64,000 nt of DNA from Deltaproteobacteria bacterium (GCA_016214955.1 JACRMN010000015.1:62001-126000), one strand, 5' to 3'. Shown: positions 43,171-52,015, numbered from the stretch's first letter. The notes: generated by a model from the sequence alone, not told the origin. Translations and numbers: made by a program.

Positions 43171-44484
43171 GTGACCGACCTCGACGCAGCGCGCTGGCTC
43201 TTCGGCAGCTCCCTCGCCTTCCACATCGTCTTCGCGGCCGTGGGCGTGGCCATGCCGCTCCTCATGGTGCTGGCCGAGTGGCGCTGGCAGCGCACCGGGT
43301 CGGCGGTCCACCTGGAGCTGGCCCGCCGCTGGGCCAAGGGCACGGCGCTGCTCTTCGCCGTCGGCGCCGTCTCGGGCACGGTCATCTCCTTCGAGCTCGG
43401 GCTCCTCTGGCCGCGCTTCATGGCCTTCGCCGGACCCATCATCGGCATGCCCTTCTCGCTGGAGGGCTTCGCCTTCTTCGCCGAGGCCATCTTCCTCGGC
43501 ATCTACCTCTACGGCCGCGATCGCGTCTCGCCTCGGCTGCACCTGCTCTCCGGGGCGCTGGTGGCGGTGAGCGGCGCCCTCTCCGCCTTCTTCGTCACCC
43601 TGGCCAACGCCTGGATGAACCACCCCGCCGGCTTCGCGCTGCTCTCCGGCAAGGCCACCGGCGTGGACCCGGTGGCCGCCATGTTTCCTCCCGGCTGGGG
43701 CAACCAGGTGCTGCACGTGCTGCTCTCCTGCTACGCCGCCACCGGCTTCGCCGTGGCCGGCATCCACGCCTGGTTCCTGCGGCGCGAGCCGGGCCACCCC
43801 TTCCACCGCGCGGCGCTGGGCATCGCGCTCTCGGTGGGCGGCGCGGCGGCGCTGCTCCAGCCCCTCTCCGGCGACCTCTCGGCCCAGGGGGTGGCCCGGA
43901 ACCAGCCGGTGAAGCTCGCCGCCATGGAGGGCCACTTCCACACCCGTCGCGGGGCGCCGCTGCACCTCGGCGGCCTCCCCGACTCCGACGCCGCCGTCAC
44001 CCGCTGGTCGCTGGAGGTCCCCCGCGGCCTCTCGCTCCTCGCCTTCCACGACCCCGGCGCCGAGGTGAAGGGGCTCCTCGACTTCCCGCGCGACCGCTGG
44101 CCCAACGTGCGCAACGTCCACCTGGCCTTCCAGGTGATGGTGGGGCTCGGCACCGCCCTGGCCGCCCTCTCGCTGCTGGGGGCCCTGCTCTGGTGGCGGG
44201 GCCGGAGGGTCCCCACGCAGCGCTGGTACATGACCGCGCTCTCGGCCGCGGCGCCGGCCGGCTTCCTGGCGCTCGAGGCCGGCTGGCTGGTGACCGAGTG
44301 GGGGCGGCAGCCCTTCGCCATCCGCGAGGTGATGCGCACCGCCGACGCGGTGACCCCCATGGCCCACCTCTCGCTCCCCTTCTGGCTCTTCCTGGCGCTC
44401 TACCTCTTCCTCGGCGCGGTGACGGGGGCGCTGCTCTGGCGCCAGATCCTGCACGCCCCGCCCGCCGCCCCGGAGGCGCCGTGA
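43171..44484 (+). CDS. cydA: Cytochrome bd quinol oxidase subunit I
   Basis: 437 residues from a GTG, with about nine membrane helices. The haem ligand His is in SSLAFHIVFAAVGV, followed by GTVISFELGLLWPRF and PFSLEGFAFFAEAIFLGIYLYG. The bis-haem region and quinol-site motif GWLVTEWGRQPFAI are present. The Q-loop is short, as in the CIO-type subfamily. It reduces oxygen with high affinity at the inner membrane. It is coupled to cydB by GTGA. Confidence 0.95.
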   Translation: MTDLDAARWLFGSSLAFHIVFAAVGVAMPLLMVLAEWRWQRTGSAVHLELARRWAKGTALLFAVGAVSGTVISFELGLLWPRFMAFAGPIIGMPFSLEGFAFFAEAIFLGIYLYGRDRVSPRLHLLSGALVAVSGALSAFFVTLANAWMNHPAGFALLSGKATGVDPVAAMFPPGWGNQVLHVLLSCYAATGFAVAGIHAWFLRREPGHPFHRAALGIALSVGGAAALLQPLSGDLSAQGVARNQPVKLAAMEGHFHTRRGAPLHLGGLPDSDAAVTRWSLEVPRGLSLLAFHDPGAEVKGLLDFPRDRWPNVRNVHLAFQVMVGLGTALAALSLLGALLWWRGRRVPTQRWYMTALSAAAPAGFLALEAGWLVTEWGRQPFAIREVMRTADAVTPMAHLSLPFWLFLALYLFLGAVTGALLWRQILHAPPAAPEAP

Positions 44485-45491
44485 CCCCCGCCGACCTGCT
44501 GGGCGCGGCGCTGCTCGTCTCGCTCGTGGCCTACGCCCTGCTCGGCGGCGCCGACTACGGCGGCGGCATCTGGGACCTGCTGGCCTCCGGCCCGCGCAAG
44601 CAGGAGCAGCGGGCGCTGGTGGAGCAGGCCATCGGGCCGATCTGGGAGGCCAACCACGTCTGGCTCATCCTGGTCATCGTGGTGCTCTTCACCGGCTTCC
44701 CGGTTGCCTTCGCCGCCGTCTCCACCACGCTCTTCGTGCCGCTGACGCTCCTGCTCTTCGGCATCGTGCTGCGCGGCGCGGCATTCACCTTCCGCGCCTA
44801 CCACGCCGGCGACCGGGTGCAGGCCCGCTGGGGCCTCCTCTTCTCGGCGGCGAGCGTGGTGGCGCCGCTGCTCCTGGGCGCCTCGGTGGGCGGGCTGGCC
44901 TCCGGACGGCTGCGCGTCTCCCCCGACGGCATGCCGCTCGGCCGGCCCGGCGACTGGCTCTCCCCCTTCCCCGTGGCCACCGGCCTGCTGGCGGGCGCCC
45001 TCTTCGCCTTCCTGGCCGCCGTCTACCTGACGGTCGAGGCGCGCGGCCCGCTGCAGGAGGACTTCCGCCGGCGCGCCCTGGCCTCGGGCCTGGCCGTGTT
45101 CCTCGGCGCGCTCGGGGCGGCGCTGCTCTCGGCCCGGGAGGCGCCGCTGGTCTTCGCCGGCCTCACCGCCCGGCGCTGGTCGCTCCTCCTCCACCTCGCC
45201 ACCGGGGCCGCGGCGGTCGCCGCCCTCTGGGCCCTGTGGCGCCGCCACTTCGCCCTGGCCCGCCTGGCCGCCGCCGGCCAGGTGGCGCTCATCGTCGCCG
45301 GCTGGGGCGCCTCCCAGTACCCGTACCTGGTGGTGCCGGACATGACCCTGGCCTCGGCGAGCGCGCCGGCCGCCACCCAGCGGCTCCTCCTCGCGGCCCT
45401 GGGGCTCGGGGCCCTCACCCTCTTCCCCAGCCTCTGGCTGCTGTTCCGGGTCTTCAAGGGGCGCCGGCGGCCGGCCCCGCGATCCGGGTAG
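44481..45491 (+). CDS. cydB: Cytochrome bd quinol oxidase subunit II
   Basis: 336 residues from a GTG overlapping cydA. Eight predicted helices, with the CydB signature GGADYGGGIWDLLA near the start, IGPIWEANHVWLILVIVVLFTGFPVAFA and GASQYPYLVVPDMTLASASAP. It forms the heterodimer with CydA. No cydC/cydD or cydX-like gene is seen next to it. Confidence 0.95.
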   Translation: MTPADLLGAALLVSLVAYALLGGADYGGGIWDLLASGPRKQEQRALVEQAIGPIWEANHVWLILVIVVLFTGFPVAFAAVSTTLFVPLTLLLFGIVLRGAAFTFRAYHAGDRVQARWGLLFSAASVVAPLLLGASVGGLASGRLRVSPDGMPLGRPGDWLSPFPVATGLLAGALFAFLAAVYLTVEARGPLQEDFRRRALASGLAVFLGALGAALLSAREAPLVFAGLTARRWSLLLHLATGAAAVAALWALWRRHFALARLAAAGQVALIVAGWGASQYPYLVVPDMTLASASAPAATQRLLLAALGLGALTLFPSLWLLFRVFKGRRRPAPRSG

Positions 45492-45506
45492 ATCCTTCCG
45501 CCCGTC

Positions 45507-45531
45507 CGCGCCGGTGCGCCCGGCCGGCGCG
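45507..45531. terminator. Possible stem-loop between convergent cydB and hydrolase genes
   Basis: CGCGCCGG (45507-45514) and CCGGCGCG (45524-45531) form a perfect 8-bp stem in the 40-bp convergent gap. No U-tract follows on either strand, so it is at best a weak or bidirectional end. Confidence 0.3.
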
Positions 45532-46452
45532 CTACTTCCTCGGGCGGCCGGCGGCGGTCTCGAAGAAGCCCTCCCAGGTGAGGAACGGGGCGTAGTCGGT
45601 GTAGTCGGGGAAGGCGGCGCGGTCGAAGGTGCGGGCCAGCTCGGCGCCGCGCTGCCCGGGGTTGGCCTTCACGTGGGCCTCGCAGGCGCGGAGGAAGTCG
45701 CGGAAGCGGGCCAGGTCCTTCCTGGTGCCCACCGGGCCGTGGCCGGCCACCAGCCTCACGTCGTCGGGCACCTGCGAGAGCACCTTCTCCACGTTGGCGA
45801 TCATCCCGCCGATGCTGCCGCCCGACTCCACGTCGATGACCGGCGTGCGGCCGTGGAAGAAGAGGTCGCCGAGGTGCAGCACCTTCTGCGCCGGCAGCCC
45901 CACCATCACGTCGCCGTCGGTGTGGCCCGAGGCGTAGTGGTGGAGCTGGACCTCGGTGCCCTCGAGGTGGAGCGTCATCCGGGCCCGCTCCATCCCGTCC
46001 TCCTCGCCGAAGGTGATGGTGGGGAGGCCGCCGCGCCGCTGCGGGTCGAGCTTGGCCTGCTGGGTCAGGAGCCGCCTGCGGGTGTTGGCGTGGGCCACGA
46101 TGGCGTGGACGTGCTTCTCCAGGGTGGCGTTCCCGCCGGTGTGGTCGGCGTGGTGGTGGGTGTTGATCACGTAGCGCAGCGGCCTGTCGGTGACGCCGCG
46201 GATGGCCTCGAGGAGCGCCGGGGCGATGCGCTCGAACTGGTCGTCCACCAGCACCGCCGAGCGCTCGGTGACGAAGAGCGCCATGTTGCCGCCCTGGCCG
46301 GTGATGACCCAGGCCCCCTCGGCGAGCTTCTCCACCTTGTGGATCCTGTCGGCGCCGCCGCCCTCGCCGCCCGGGCCTCGCGAGCCCGAGTGGGCCCGGG
46401 CCGCGGCCGGCAGGCCGAGGAGCAGCGCGAGGACGAGGGGCGAGAAGCGCAT
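45532..46452 (-). CDS. Secreted metallo-beta-lactamase-fold hydrolase
   Basis: 306 residues with a Sec signal (LVLALLLGLPAAARA). The MBL zinc site is visible: THHHADHTGG, HYASGHTDGDVMV, LHLGDLFFHG and VAGHGPVG. It resembles periplasmic MBL proteins of the SoxH/quinoprotein-relay group rather than antibiotic-hydrolysing enzymes, because the lactamase-specific loops are absent. A GGAGGTCTCC ribosome site precedes the ATG. Substrate unknown. Confidence 0.88.
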   Translation of the reverse strand: MRFSPLVLALLLGLPAAARAHSGSRGPGGEGGGADRIHKVEKLAEGAWVITGQGGNMALFVTERSAVLVDDQFERIAPALLEAIRGVTDRPLRYVINTHHHADHTGGNATLEKHVHAIVAHANTRRRLLTQQAKLDPQRRGGLPTITFGEEDGMERARMTLHLEGTEVQLHHYASGHTDGDVMVGLPAQKVLHLGDLFFHGRTPVIDVESGGSIGGMIANVEKVLSQVPDDVRLVAGHGPVGTRKDLARFRDFLRACEAHVKANPGQRGAELARTFDRAAFPDYTDYAPFLTWEGFFETAAGRPRK

Positions 46453-46519
46453 GGAGACCTCCGGCGGGGAGGGCGCAGCCTACCCTCGCGCCCCGGGGCG
46501 GTTCCAGCCCGCCTCCGGG

Positions 46520-46547
46520 TTGCGGCGCGGCGGCGCGGCCCTACAAT
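46520..46547 (+). promoter_or_regulatory. Sigma-70-like promoter of a probable leaderless aldolase gene
   Basis: TTGCGG (46520-46525), a 16-bp spacer and TACAAT (46542-46547) make a recognisable promoter. The ATG at 46556 starts 8 nt after the -10, leaving no room for a ribosome-binding site. Confidence 0.55.
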
Positions 46548-46555
46548 GCCGCGCC

Positions 46556-47605
46556 ATGACCCGCACCGCCCCCCGCCGCCACTTCGCCAGCGACAACTAC
46601 GCCGGGATCTGCCCCGCCGCCTGGGAGGCCATGGCGCGCGCCAACGCCGGCCACGAGCCCGGCTACGGCGACGACGCCCACACCGCCCGCGCCGCCGACC
46701 TCATCCGGCAGCTCTTCGAGACCGACTGCGAGGTCTTCTTCGTCTTCAACGGCACCAGCGCCAACAGCCTCTCGCTGGCCTCGATGGGCCAGTCCTACCA
46801 CTCGGTGATCTGCCACGAGGTGGCCCACGTCGAGACCGACGAGTGCGGTGCGCCCGAGTTCTTCTCCAACGGGATGAAGGTGCTCACCGTCGCCGGGGGC
46901 GACGGCAAGGTGACGCCGGCGGCGGTGGAGAAGGTGGTGCGCCGCCGCACCGACATCCACTTCCCCAAGCCCCGCGCCGTGAGCCTGACCCAGGCCACCG
47001 AGCTCGGCACCGTCTACACGCCCGACGAGGTGAAGGCCGTCTGGGCCACCGCCCGCTCGCTGGGGCTGCGCATCCACATGGACGGCGCCCGCTTCGCCAA
47101 CGCGGTGGCCGAGCTCGGCGTCGCGCCCAAGGAGATCACCTGGCAGGCCGGCGTGGACGTGCTCTGCTTCGGCGGCACCAAGAACGGCATGGCGGTGGGC
47201 GAGGCGGTGGTCTTCTTCGACAAGGAGCTGGCCCGGGAGTTCGACTACCGCTGCAAGCAGGCCGGGCAGCTGGCCTCGAAGATGCGGTTCCTGGCGGCGC
47301 CGTGGGTGGGGATGCTGGAGTCCGGGGCGTGGCTCGCCAACGCGCGCCACGCCAACGCCATGGCCGAGCTGCTGCGCGGCGAGCTGGCGGCCATCCCCGG
47401 CGTGAAGCTCCTGCAGCCCCGGCAGGCCAACGCCGTCTTCGCCGAGCTGCCGAAGCCGGTTGTCGGTGCGCTGCACCAGCGCGGCTGGCGCTTCTACGAC
47501 TTCATCGCCTGGGGCGGCTCGCGCCTCATGTGCGCCTGGGACACCACCGAGGCCGACGTGCGGGCCTTCGCCGCCGACGTGCGCGATCTCCTGGTGGTGC
47601 GGTAG
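46556..47605 (+). CDS. Low-specificity threonine aldolase / beta-eliminating lyase family enzyme
   Basis: 349 residues of PLP fold type I. The segments FASDNYAGICPAAWEAMARAN, FVFNGTSANSLSLA, HEVAHVETDECGAPEF, LRIHMDGARFANAVAELG and the PLP-lysine motif CFGGTKNGMAVGEAVVFF match L-threonine aldolases. It would cleave threonine or allo-threonine to glycine and acetaldehyde, or act on another beta-hydroxy amino acid. The start lacks a Shine-Dalgarno. Confidence 0.9.
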   Translation: MTRTAPRRHFASDNYAGICPAAWEAMARANAGHEPGYGDDAHTARAADLIRQLFETDCEVFFVFNGTSANSLSLASMGQSYHSVICHEVAHVETDECGAPEFFSNGMKVLTVAGGDGKVTPAAVEKVVRRRTDIHFPKPRAVSLTQATELGTVYTPDEVKAVWATARSLGLRIHMDGARFANAVAELGVAPKEITWQAGVDVLCFGGTKNGMAVGEAVVFFDKELAREFDYRCKQAGQLASKMRFLAAPWVGMLESGAWLANARHANAMAELLRGELAAIPGVKLLQPRQANAVFAELPKPVVGALHQRGWRFYDFIAWGGSRLMCAWDTTEADVRAFAADVRDLLVVR

Positions 47606-47638
47606 CGCTGCGCCATTCGACGCACCCCATTCCTGGCG

Positions 47639-47667
47639 TTCCGGTCGGGGGTCAGCGGACCTAGACT
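47639..47667 (+). promoter_or_regulatory. Promoter candidate for tpx
   Basis: TTCCGG (47639-47644), a 17-bp spacer and TAGACT (47662-47667) lie about 60 bp before the tpx ATG. That leaves a normal leader containing GAGGAG. Confidence 0.4.
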
Positions 47668-47728
47668 CCCGGCCCACGACGGAAACCGCATGGCGCCGCC
47701 CCCCGAGCGGCCCCGAGGAGACACGCAA

Positions 47729-48226
47729 ATGGCCAACATCACGCTGGGCGGCAACCCCATCCACACCTCCGGCGAGCTGCCCAGGGTCGGGACCAAGGCG
47801 CCGGACTTCAAGCTCACCGCCAACGACCTGAAGGACCTCTCCCTCGCCGACTTCAAGGGCAAGAAGAAGGTCCTCAACATCGTCCCCTCGCTCGACACGC
47901 CGGTCTGCGCCACCTCGACCCGCCGGTTCAACGAGTCGGCCGGCAAGCTGCCCAACACCGTGGTGCTGGTGGTCTCGGCCGACCTGCCCTTCGCCTCGAA
48001 GCGCTTCTGCACCACCGAGGGGCTCGCCAACGTCACCGCCCTCTCGACCCTGCGCTCCAGCTTCGCCAAGGACTACGGCATCGCCCTGGTGGACGGCCCG
48101 CTCGCCGGCGTCACCGGCCGCGCCGTGGTGGTGCTCGACGAGAACGACAAGGTCATCCACAGCCAGCTCGTGCCGGAGATCAAGCAGGAGCCGGACTACG
48201 ACTCCGCCCTGGCCGCGCTGAAGTAG
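47729..48226 (+). CDS. tpx: Thiol peroxidase Tpx
   Basis: 165 residues from the ATG with GAGGAG 8-9 nt upstream; an in-frame reading from 47690 would add 13 poor residues. It is an atypical 2-Cys peroxiredoxin: peroxidatic Cys60 in [14 protein letters not shown] and resolving Cys94 in [11 protein letters not shown], with the Tpx start [15 protein letters not shown]. It reduces peroxides with thioredoxin. A good hairpin terminator follows. Confidence 0.95.
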   Translation: MANITLGGNPIHTSGELPRVGTKAPDFKLTANDLKDLSLADFKGKKKVLNIVPSLDTPVCATSTRRFNESAGKLPNTVVLVVSADLPFASKRFCTTEGLANVTALSTLRSSFAKDYGIALVDGPLAGVTGRAVVVLDENDKVIHSQLVPEIKQEPDYDSALAALK

Positions 48227-48253
48227 CCCTCCCGGCCGCCGCCGACTTCCTGG

Positions 48254-48288
48254 AAGGGCCCTGCCGCGGCGGGGCCCTTCTTTTCTTT
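48254..48288 (+). terminator. Rho-independent terminator after tpx
   Basis: AAGGGCCC (48254-48261) and GGGCCCTT (48272-48279) form a perfect 8-bp stem around a GC-rich loop. They are followed by CTTTTCTTT, the clearest U-tract terminator in the window. Confidence 0.75.
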
Positions 48289-48340
48289 CCTCCGGGCGCC
48301 GCGCCGCGGAAGAGAATGCGGCATCGTTCCGGAGGGAACC

Positions 48341-49081
48341 ATGCGCCTCGCCACAGCGCTCCTCGTGCTCCTCGCCTCCCCGGCCGCCGCCGCCGACAAG
48401 GTGGCGGTGCTCCGCGTCTACGGCCCCGGCGGTCCGCTCACGCCCATCCTGGCGTGCGGCAAGGCCTTCGCCGCCGAGAGGGGCGTGCAGGTGCGGGTCG
48501 ACGGAGGGCCCGAGGCCCGCTGGCTGGAGATGGCGCAGGCCGACGGCGACCTGGTGTTCGAGGCCTCCGAGTACCAGCTCACCGACTTCATGCGGCGCCG
48601 CCCAGGCCTGCTCGACGCCGCGACCCGCCAGAGCCTCCACGACCGCCCGGCAGCCATCCTGGTGCGGCCCGGCAACCCGCGGCGCATCCAGGGGCTGGAG
48701 GACCTGGCGAAGCCGGGCGTGAAGCTCCTCGACGTGAACGGGGCCGGGCAGCAGGGGCTGTGGGAGGACCTGGCGGGGCGGCGCGGCCTCATCCCGGCGC
48801 TGCAGCGCAACATCGCCCTGAGCTTCGCCAACACCGCCGAGGCCATGAACGCCTGGAGGGACCGGCCGGAGCTGGACGCCTGGATCACCTTCGAGAGCTG
48901 GCACCACCGCATGGCGGGCCAGACCGAGCTGGTGCGGCTGCCGGCGGCCGACCAGCTGTGGCGGGGCACGCCCATCGCGCTCACGGCGCGGACCGAGCAG
49001 CGGGAGCTGGCGCTGGCCTTCGTGGCCTTCCTGAAGGGCCCGGCCTGTCACGCCACGTTCCAGAAGGCAGGGTGGCGGTGA
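48341..49081 (+). CDS. Periplasmic ModA-like solute-binding protein
   Basis: 246 residues with a Sec signal (ATALLVLLASPAAAA). It has the type II periplasmic-binding fold of the ModA/extracellular solute-binding group: VAVLRVYGPGGPLTPILACGKAFAAERGVQVRV, PAAILVRPGNPRRIQGLEDLAKPGVKLLDVNGAGQQG and PIALTARTEQRELALAFVAFLKG. No permease or ATPase genes adjoin it, so it is an orphan binding protein. Its gene overlaps the class V aminotransferase by GTGA, an unexpected pairing. The ligand is unknown; an oxyanion is plausible. Confidence 0.82.
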   Translation: MRLATALLVLLASPAAAADKVAVLRVYGPGGPLTPILACGKAFAAERGVQVRVDGGPEARWLEMAQADGDLVFEASEYQLTDFMRRRPGLLDAATRQSLHDRPAAILVRPGNPRRIQGLEDLAKPGVKLLDVNGAGQQGLWEDLAGRRGLIPALQRNIALSFANTAEAMNAWRDRPELDAWITFESWHHRMAGQTELVRLPAADQLWRGTPIALTARTEQRELALAFVAFLKGPACHATFQKAGWR

Positions 49082-50268
49082 GCGGCGCGGGGCGGCTCGG
49101 GGATCGCTCCCTCTTCCCGGACCTCGCGGCCCGCGCCTACCTCAACCACGCCGGCGCCTCGCCGCCGTCGCTGCCGGTGCTGGCGGCGGTGCGCGACTAC
49201 CTGGCCGCCACCGCCCGCGGCGGCATGGAGGGCCACCGGGCCGCGCTCCAGCTCTCCACGCGGCTGCGGGAGCGCGCGGCGGAGCTCGTCGGCGGCGCGC
49301 CGGCCGACGTGGCCCTCACCCCGGGCCTCTCCTCCGGCGTCCAGGCGGTGGCCATCGAGTACCCCTGGCGGCCGGGCGACCGGGTGGTGCTCTTCGAGGG
49401 AGAGTTCCCGGCCAACGTCACCCCCTGGCAGCAGGCGGCGGCGCTCCACGGCCTGCAGCCGACGATGCTGCCCCTCGCCGAGTGGGAGGACGGCAGCGGC
49501 CTGGGGCTGGCGCGGCTCGAGGAGACGCTGCGGAGGGGCGCGCGGCTGGTGGCGGTGTCGGCGGTGCAGTTCCGCACCGGGTACTCCATGCCGCTCGCCG
49601 AGATGGCGGCGCTCTGCGACCGCCACGGCGCCGAGCTCTTCGTGGACGCCATCCAGGCCTGCGGCGCCGTCCCCATCGACGCCCCGGCGCTGGGCATCGA
49701 CTACCTGGCCACCGGCGCCCACAAGTGGCTCATGGGAATCCACGGGGCCGGATTCCTCTGGGTGAAGCCCGGCCGGGCCGAGGCGCTCCGCCCCTGGCTG
49801 GCCGGCTGGCTGGCCCACGAGGATCCGGTGGGCTTCCTCACCCGCGGCCCGGGCCACCTGCGCTACGACAGGCCCATCCGCCGCGAGGCCGCGGCACTGG
49901 AGGGGAGCTCCAGCTCCACCTCCAGCCAGGCGGCGCTCCTGGCCTCGCTGGAGCTGCTGCTCGGGCTCGGGGTCCCGGCCATCCGCGCCCACCTCGGCGG
50001 CTGGCTCGACGGGGCCGCCGCGGCGCTCGCCGCCCGCGGCTTCGAGGTGCTCCGCTCCCCCGACCCGGCCCGCCGCTCGGGCTTCTTCTCCGCGCGGCCG
50101 CCCCCCGGCGTGGCGGCCACCCGCCTGCGCGACGGCCTCGCCGCCCGCGGCGTGGCGGTGGCCATTCCCGACGGCCTGCTCCGCATCGCCCCCCACTGGC
50201 CCAACGCCCCGGCCGAGGTGCCGGTGCTGGCGGCGGCCCTCGACGAGGTGCTGGCGGAGCGCCCCTGA
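49078..50268 (+). CDS. Class V aminotransferase (cysteine desulfurase/selenocysteine lyase-like)
   Basis: 396 residues from a GTG overlapping the binding-protein stop. It is PLP fold type I, class V: AYLNHAGASPPSLPVL at the start, HRAALQLSTRLRERAAELVG, LTPGLSSGVQAVAI, FVDAIQACGAVPID and the PLP lysine in ATGAHKWLMGIHGAGFLWV near residue 216. The active-site Cys loop of NifS/SufS is not evident, since the region reads LEGSSSSTSSQ. It may therefore be an isopenicillin-epimerase-like or other class V enzyme rather than a desulfurase. Confidence 0.85.
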   Translation: MSGAGRLGDRSLFPDLAARAYLNHAGASPPSLPVLAAVRDYLAATARGGMEGHRAALQLSTRLRERAAELVGGAPADVALTPGLSSGVQAVAIEYPWRPGDRVVLFEGEFPANVTPWQQAAALHGLQPTMLPLAEWEDGSGLGLARLEETLRRGARLVAVSAVQFRTGYSMPLAEMAALCDRHGAELFVDAIQACGAVPIDAPALGIDYLATGAHKWLMGIHGAGFLWVKPGRAEALRPWLAGWLAHEDPVGFLTRGPGHLRYDRPIRREAAALEGSSSSTSSQAALLASLELLLGLGVPAIRAHLGGWLDGAAAALAARGFEVLRSPDPARRSGFFSARPPPGVAATRLRDGLAARGVAVAIPDGLLRIAPHWPNAPAEVPVLAAALDEVLAERP

Positions 50269-50341
50269 GCCTGCCCGGCTGGCCGCGAGTTGCCCTGTCC
50301 GGCCGCCGGCGCGCTACGATGCGGCGCACGGAGGTGAACCA

Positions 50342-50887
50342 ATGGCGGCTGGCGATCATCTGCGCGTGAACAGGAACGGCGAGGTGGATCACGCCATCGA
50401 CGTGGGCGACCGGACCGTGATCCGCTGGCGCGCCGGCGTTGGCCTGGAGCGGGTGGAGCGGGCGGCGTTCGCGCCCGACGGCGCGCCCGTCGAGGTGGTG
50501 CTCCACCGCGAGCGGGTCTTCCGGCCGGCGCTGGTCGTGGCCCGCGCCTTCAGCCGCTTCTCCGAGGCGGCCTACCGCGCCATGTTCCAGAGCGCCGAGC
50601 AGTTCGCCGCCTGGTGCAAGAGCGCCCAGCTCCCGCCGGCGGCCGCCCCCGCGGCGAAGCCTGCGCGCAAGGCCGCGCCCGCCCGCAAGGCGGCCCCGGC
50701 CGCGAAGCCGAAGCCGGCCCGGGTGGCGCGCGCCAAGGCGGCGAAGAAGCCCGCCAGGCCCTCCCGGAAGGCGGCGCCCCGGAAGGCCGCCAGGGCCGCG
50801 CCGGCCCGGAAAGCCGTGCCCAAGAAGGCCGCCGTGCGCAAGGTTGCGAGGGCGAAGCCGGCCAGGAAGGGCTCGCGCAGGCGATAG
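50342..50887 (+). CDS. LRAT-like domain (catalytic Cys lost) fused to a histone-H1-like Lys/Ala tail
   Basis: 181 residues with GGAGGTGAACC before the ATG. Residues 1-95 resemble an LRAT/NC (NlpC/P60-related) domain: GDHLRVNRNGEVDHAIDVGDRTVIRW keeps the GDH and H-A-I-x-V-G-D pattern. The segment FQSAEQFAAWCKS aligns with the usual NCEHFAxWC, so the nucleophile position is Ala and the enzyme would be inactive. Residues 96-181 are low-complexity KAAPARK/AKKPAR repeats like AlgP or bacterial histone H1 proteins, which bind DNA. The two-part architecture is visible; its role is unknown. Confidence 0.65.
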   Translation: MAAGDHLRVNRNGEVDHAIDVGDRTVIRWRAGVGLERVERAAFAPDGAPVEVVLHRERVFRPALVVARAFSRFSEAAYRAMFQSAEQFAAWCKSAQLPPAAAPAAKPARKAAPARKAAPAAKPKPARVARAKAAKKPARPSRKAAPRKAARAAPARKAVPKKAAVRKVARAKPARKGSRRR

Positions 50888-50891
50888 CTGC

Positions 50892-51432
50892 GCCGGACAC
50901 ACCGGCCTCCGCCGCTGGTCCTCGGGCGGGCGCTGCGCGCGGCCGCGCGAACGTCCTCGTGACGGGGCGCCTCGCAAACGTCGGGGCGCGGACGACGGGC
51001 TGCCGCTCGCCGTTGCCGCGCCCACGACGGCTTGCTCGACGCGGACGGGCTCGCGAGCCGCGCGGACGGCAGGCGCTCCCTTGCGCCCTGCGGATGCGGC
51101 TGCGGCCGGTGTGCCGGCTGCGCGGCAGGAAGCTCGCCGGCGGACGGGCCCCTCGTCGCCGCCCGCAGCGACCGCGCGTGCGCTTCTCGGCCCGCTGCTC
51201 CCTCGGAGCGGCCTGCATCGAGCGTCGCCACGGCCGGGACAGTGAGCAGGGCGGTGGCAGTGGCAGTGGCGAAGCGAGATGCCCGGGGCTGCGGACGGAA
51301 CCGGTCCTCGGCCATTGCCGTGAGGTCGCGGCGCGAGGACGGAGACGAGGGGTCCGGGAGCCGGCCGCGCCGAAGGGGCCGAGGCCCCGCCACTCCTGCC
51401 GAGCGGCGCGGAGGACCGAAGCCCGGCCGTCT
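50892..51432. repeat. Copy A of a 0.53-kb dispersed non-coding repeat
   Basis: This stretch matches the reverse complement of 62628-63157 over its whole length. It includes a 56-bp block (51139-51194) and a 47-bp block (51196-51242) that look identical in both copies. The blocks are separated by a 1-nt indel, and further single-base and 6-nt indels occur, so no reading frame is conserved. A hairpin GCGGGCG..CGCCCGC (one mismatch in this copy) lies in the conserved core. It fills the gap between the LRAT-like and PAP2 genes. Confidence 0.85.
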
Positions 51433-51451
51433 CGGGCCGTCGGCCCGCCGC

Positions 51452-52015
51452 CTACGGAGCCCGCCGCCGGAGCAGAGCCGTCAGCACCGCCCAGGTGAGC
51501 AGTGCGACGAGGGAGCCCCAGAGCGCGCCGCCCACCACGTCGCTCGGCCAGTGCACGCCGCCGTACACGCGGGAGAGGGAGACGAGGAGCGCCACCGGGT
51601 AGGCGAACCAGGCCAGCCGCCGGTCGGCGAGGGTGGCCACCGTGGCCAGCGCGAAGAGGTTGGCGGCGTGCAGGCTGGGCATGGAGGGCACGTCGGCCGC
51701 CGGCAGCGACCAATGCACCTCGCCCATCGGCAGCGCGTAGCAGGGCCGGTGGCGGCCGAAGAGCGGGCGGATGAGCTGCGAGCCCACCGCGTCGGCGATG
51801 CCCACCGAGAGCCCCAGCGCCGCGATGGCCCGCAGCGCGCCGCGCCCCTGCGCCCGCCAGAGCAGCCCCGCCAGCAGCACCCCCACCGCCACGCCGAAGG
51901 CGTGGGACGAGAGGATCCGGGCCGCGGCGTCGAGCCAGGGGCCGCCGTCCCGCGAGATCAGGGCCAGCAGCGCGCGGTCGTAGGGCAGGGACAGGTCGGG
52001 GACGAGGACCGGCAC
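51452..52015 (-). CDS. PAP2-family membrane phosphatase
   Basis: 187 residues from a GTG, about five membrane helices. The three phosphatase motifs are RPLFGRHRP (for KxxxxxxRP), PSMPSLHAANLF (PSxH) and SRVYGGVHWPSDVVGG (SRxxxxxHxxxD). It would dephosphorylate a lipid such as phosphatidic acid, phosphatidylglycerol phosphate or undecaprenyl diphosphate. A TAGACT hexamer at 52026-52031 lies 10 nt before the GTG with no Shine-Dalgarno. Confidence 0.9.
   Translation of the reverse strand: MPVLVPDLSLPYDRALLALISRDGGPWLDAAARILSSHAFGVAVGVLLAGLLWRAQGRGALRAIAALGLSVGIADAVGSQLIRPLFGRHRPCYALPMGEVHWSLPAADVPSMPSLHAANLFALATVATLADRRLAWFAYPVALLVSLSRVYGGVHWPSDVVGGALWGSLVALLTWAVLTALLRRRAP

Noticed and set aside
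45532-46452. Calling the metallo-beta-lactamase-fold protein an antibiotic resistance enzyme
   Set aside because: It has the general zinc motifs but lacks lactamase-specific features, and the fold is shared by many unrelated hydrolases.
49078-50268. Calling the class V enzyme a cysteine desulfurase (sufS/iscS)
   Set aside because: The expected active-site cysteine loop is not visible, so only the class is supported.
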